A stretch of DNA of 7,326 nucleotides from Candidatus Parcubacteria bacterium (lineage in GTDB: Bacteria > Patescibacteriota > Patescibacteriia > JAACEG01): contig JAGLJD010000014.1 of the NCBI GenBank assembly GCA_023142625.1, positions 1 through 7,326 on the forward strand, in the 5' to 3' direction. Shown here in pieces: positions 4,816 to 7,326 of this stretch (positions are counted from its first letter, which is position 1; each line of letters starts with the position of its first letter). The notes under the pieces are model-generated. The model saw only the letters and a program-made list of their open reading frames with translations, ran no database searches and was not told the DNA's origin. The translations under genes and the position numbers were made by a program.

Positions 4816-6460
4816 CTCTCTGTTTTAATATTATTTTTGCCGCCATTATAAACTCTTTAAACAGCGGATGCGGCTTTAGCGGACGCGATTTGAACTCTGG
4901 ATGAAACTGAACGCCAACCATAAATGGATGATTTTTTATCTCTACAATTTCAACTAAATTTCTATTCGGATTTATTCCAGCAATCCTTAACCCGTTCTTT
5001 TTTAAAATATCTCTATAATCATTATTAAATTCATATCTGTGCCTATGCCGCTCAAAAATATTTTCCAGCTTATACGCCTTATAACTTAAAGAATTTTTAT
5101 GCAACTTGGCTGGATAAGCGCCGAGCCGCATTGTTCCTCCATATTCTCTATTCTTAATTTTATTTTTTTGGTCCTCCATCGTGCAGATCACAGGATTAAC
5201 TGTCTTCGGATTTAGCTCAGTTGAGTCAGCATCTTCTGTTTTTAAAATATATCTGGCAAATTCAATTGTCAATATCTGCATCCCTAAACATAATCCAAAA
5301 TAAGGAATTCTGTTTTCGCGCGCGTATTTAGCGGCCAAAATCATCCCTTCCGCGCCGCGCTTGCCAAAACCGCCAGGTATTATAATTCCGTCAACATTAT
5401 CTAATTCTTTCAAACTATTTTTGTCTTTTTCATACTTTTCGGCATCCAGCCATAAAATATTCGGCTTTAAATTAAAATGCCACGAAGCGTGATTTATTGA
5501 TTCAATAACTGAAATATAAGTATCGCGGCAAGATTTAAAATTAAAATATTTGCCGATTATCGCTATTGTAATCTCTTTTGAAATATTTTTTATCCTGCGC
5601 GAGAACTCTATCCAATCTTCCATATTTTTCTCTCGCGCTTTTAGCCCGATTATTTTTAAAACAACTTTGCTAAAATTCTCTTTTTCAAAGTTTACGGGAA
5701 CATCATATATTGAATAAACATCTGGAGCTGAAATTATCCTCTCTTTCGGCAAACTGCAAACAGTGCTAATTGTCTCTTTTGTAAAATTGGATAATTTATT
5801 TTCTGCGCGGCATAAAATAAGATCTGGCGTAATTCCAGTGGAATTCAGAGTCCGTATCGCAAATTGCGTCGGCTTTGATTTTTGCTCGCCTAAAAGCCTG
5901 GGGGTTGGCAGATAACTTACCATAAAAGTAAATATATTGTCTGGATTTTTTGTTTTCATCATGCGAATAGCTTCTAAAAACAGAACGAGCTGGTATTCTC
6001 CCACTGTTCCGCCGAATTCAACAATCGTTATTTCTGACCTGTTTTTCTTTTGGCAAAGCTTAATCCTTCGTATAATTTCATTCGGAATATCTGGCACAAC
6101 CTCAACATCCTCTCCGCCGTATTCTAAATTTCTCTCTTTGCGGATTACTTCCTGATACACCTGCCCTGTTGTTATGTAATTATCGCGATCGCAAACCTGA
6201 TTCGTAAATCTCTCATAATTGCCTAAATCCTGATCCGCTTCAATTCCGTCTTCGCCAACAAAAACCTCGCCATGCTCCGCTGGTCTTATTGTTCCAGCGT
6301 CAATATTCACATACATATCGCATTTAATATTTGCCACGCGATACCCCTTGGACTGCAAAATTTTTCCTATTGACGCGGATGCAACGCCCTTGCCGACAGA
6401 AGACATAACGCCGCCGACTATAAAAATATATTTTTTTATTTTTTTATTTTTTGTTTTCAT
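4808..6460 (-). CDS. pyrG: CTP synthase (glutamine-hydrolysing)
   Basis: PyrG converts UTP to CTP with ATP and glutamine in the cytoplasm. The 550-residue length is normal. The synthase domain (about 10-275) starts with the P-loop GGVMSSVGKG (16-25) and includes GEVFVGEDG, EFGGTVGE (148-155) and the UTP-site segment KSKPTQ (194-199). The class I glutamine amidotransferase domain (about 297-545) has the oxyanion-loop GGFGKRG, the nucleophile Cys391 in FGLCLGMQ, and His520 and Glu522 in VQFHPEF. The N-terminal signature is unusual: DMY, DAGT and GNYERF where most bacteria have DPY, DPGT and GHYERF. I recall similar forms from CPR genomes. The ATG at 6460 leaves ten lysine-rich residues before the core. 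It lies 45 bases after dnaX, may have its own promoter, and overlaps the next gene. Confidence 0.97.
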   Translation of the reverse strand: MKTKNKKIKKYIFIVGGVMSSVGKGVASASIGKILQSKGYRVANIKCDMYVNIDAGTIRPAEHGEVFVGEDGIEADQDLGNYERFTNQVCDRDNYITTGQVYQEVIRKERNLEYGGEDVEVVPDIPNEIIRRIKLCQKKNRSEITIVEFGGTVGEYQLVLFLEAIRMMKTKNPDNIFTFMVSYLPTPRLLGEQKSKPTQFAIRTLNSTGITPDLILCRAENKLSNFTKETISTVCSLPKERIISAPDVYSIYDVPVNFEKENFSKVVLKIIGLKAREKNMEDWIEFSRRIKNISKEITIAIIGKYFNFKSCRDTYISVIESINHASWHFNLKPNILWLDAEKYEKDKNSLKELDNVDGIIIPGGFGKRGAEGMILAAKYARENRIPYFGLCLGMQILTIEFARYILKTEDADSTELNPKTVNPVICTMEDQKNKIKNREYGGTMRLGAYPAKLHKNSLSYKAYKLENIFERHRHRYEFNNDYRDILKKNGLRIAGINPNRNLVEIVEIKNHPFMVGVQFHPEFKSRPLKPHPLFKEFIMAAKIILKQRDE

Positions 6461-6468
6461 ATTTTAAT

Positions 6469-6477
6469 ATAATAGCA
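6469..6477 (-). promoter_or_regulatory. Candidate extended -10 box for pyrG
   Basis: Read leftward, TGCTATTAT is an extended -10 (TGn plus TATTAT) ending 8 bases before the pyrG ATG. Transcription from it would begin within a few bases of the start codon and give a nearly leaderless mRNA. Its form closely matches the candidate before lgt (TGTTATTAT). No clear -35 box is present; pyrG could also be read through from dnaX. Confidence 0.4.
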
Positions 6478-6505
6478 TACTTTTAAAATTCATAAAATTA
6501 TTTTA

Positions 6506-7326
6506 TCAAACTATCTCGTCTCTAAAAACTTCGCTGATTTTGTCTGCGGCTTGATTATTATTAATTAAATCGCCATCGCCATATTCAAAATTTTCATCAC
6601 AGATAGAATTAATAATAATTACTTCTTTAAACTTTTGCTTGATAATATCCTCAACAACAGCCTTATTTTTTATATCAGCAATCTTTTTCTGATGAAATTC
6701 ATATTTAAAACAGAGCGTTAAAACATTTCCGTTTAATTCTTTTATCCCGGCAATTTGCAAAGTTGACGCTATTGAATTATTAAAATTTTTTGCTTCATTG
6801 ATTATCTCATGCCAATCTCTCTTAATATTAGATAAATTAATTTTTACAGAATTATTTTTTTCATGAGACATGCTTATATCATTGCTATCTATGACAACTT
6901 TTGAATTATTTTTATTGATGAATTTTTTTGTTTTTTCGCTTTCTGTTTTATCTGCTTTTTTCTCTTCGCAAAAATTTGAGCGTGAAATAAAATTTTGCGA
7001 ACATATTTCTATTATTGCCAATTCCAACGGCAACTGAACAATTTTTGTGTTCGGCATTTCAGCCAGCCGTTTATTTAAAATTTCAATTATAAAAAAAATT
7101 TCTTTTTCTGCCAACTGCCTGTTAAAATCCAAAATTTTTAATTTATCGTCTTCTGTAAACTGTTTTGTAAATATTTCTAAATTTTTATCTATTTTAATTA
7201 AAATTAACTTTCTAAAAAATTCCATCAAGTCTTGTGTTAATTTTATTAAATTCACTCCTTGGCTTAAATTTTCATTTATGAAAACGACCCCGCTTTTAAT
7301 ATCTTTTTTAATTAAAAATTCCGTTA
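6506..7326 (-). CDS. dnaX: DNA polymerase III subunit gamma/tau, C-terminal part; 5' end outside window
   Basis: This is the end of the clamp-loader subunit that assembles the sliding clamp and, as tau, joins the polymerase cores. The frame is open to the right edge (..TEFLIKKDIKSGVVFINENLSQG), so the GTG at 7255 is an internal valine. The visible part begins in domain III: helical, with the family pattern of a QGVNL turn, an FFRKLILIK helix, and LPLELAIIEI (to about base 7000). A polar linker rich in Lys, Asn, Ser and Glu follows (about 7000-6825). A compact C-terminal module (about 6815-6595) contains RDWHEIINEAK and CFKYEFHQKK, a form found at the end of many bacterial DnaX proteins. The AAA+ ATPase part lies beyond the window. 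No frameshift site for a short gamma form is visible here. The stop is TGA, 45 bases before pyrG. Confidence 0.82.
   Translation of the reverse strand, partial: TEFLIKKDIKSGVVFINENLSQGVNLIKLTQDLMEFFRKLILIKIDKNLEIFTKQFTEDDKLKILDFNRQLAEKEIFFIIEILNKRLAEMPNTKIVQLPLELAIIEICSQNFISRSNFCEEKKADKTESEKTKKFINKNNSKVVIDSNDISMSHEKNNSVKINLSNIKRDWHEIINEAKNFNNSIASTLQIAGIKELNGNVLTLCFKYEFHQKKIADIKNKAVVEDIIKQKFKEVIIINSICDENFEYGDGDLINNNQAADKISEVFRDEIV

Noticed and set aside
5937..6155. Rightward open frame opposite pyrG
   Set aside because: It is antisense to a highly conserved part of CTP synthase and has no features of its own.
7253..7255. GTG as the start of the DnaX-like frame
   Set aside because: The frame stays open upstream to the window edge and continues the gamma/tau domain III pattern, so this codon is an internal valine.

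Overview
The window looks like ordinary chromosome from a small-genome, AT-rich bacterium, most likely of the Candidate Phyla Radiation (Patescibacteria, Parcubacteria-like). This placement is an inference from several traits. The coding is AT-rich and Lys/Ile/Asn-heavy, the genes are packed with overlaps or gaps of a few bases, and Shine-Dalgarno sequences are nearly absent. The CTP synthase has an unusual N-terminal signature (DMY and DAGT where DPY and DPGT are usual), and the L,D-transpeptidase carries calcium-binding-type repeats. TGA and TAG both appear as stops, so the standard bacterial code fits and the TGA=Gly code of some CPR lineages is not needed. There are no rRNA, tRNA, CRISPR or transposase genes.

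Layout. Bases 1-506 (+) are the C-terminal part of the membrane metalloprotease HtpX, followed by a candidate terminator. Bases 543-690 hold a palindromic, MITE-like intergenic repeat. An SGNH/GDSL hydrolase gene (730-1332, +) follows; it contains a G9 run near its start. It meets lgt (1325-2137, -) tail to tail with an 8-base overlap. lgt is divergent from an Xer-family tyrosine recombinase (2144-3076, +), with only 6 bases between the start codons. The recombinase meets a leftward gene train tail to tail. In transcription order the train is dnaX (3' part, 7326-6506), pyrG (6460-4808), an L,D-transpeptidase with four DxDxDG repeats (4815-4069), def (4064-3612) and a small membrane-anchored protein of unknown function (3553-3083).

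How the genes fit together. Most are housekeeping: replication clamp loader (DnaX), CTP supply (PyrG), N-terminal Met deformylation (Def), chromosome dimer resolution (Xer) and lipoprotein maturation (Lgt). HtpX, Lgt, the L,D-transpeptidase and the unknown anchored protein serve the cell envelope. pyrG and the transpeptidase overlap by 8 bases and def follows 4 bases later, so these three are probably one transcript.

I found no new multi-gene system. The points most worth a second look are the G9 tract, where one base gained or lost ends the reading frame at once; the recurring AT-rich start context that seems to replace Shine-Dalgarno sites; the MITE-like palindrome; and the repeat-bearing transpeptidase.
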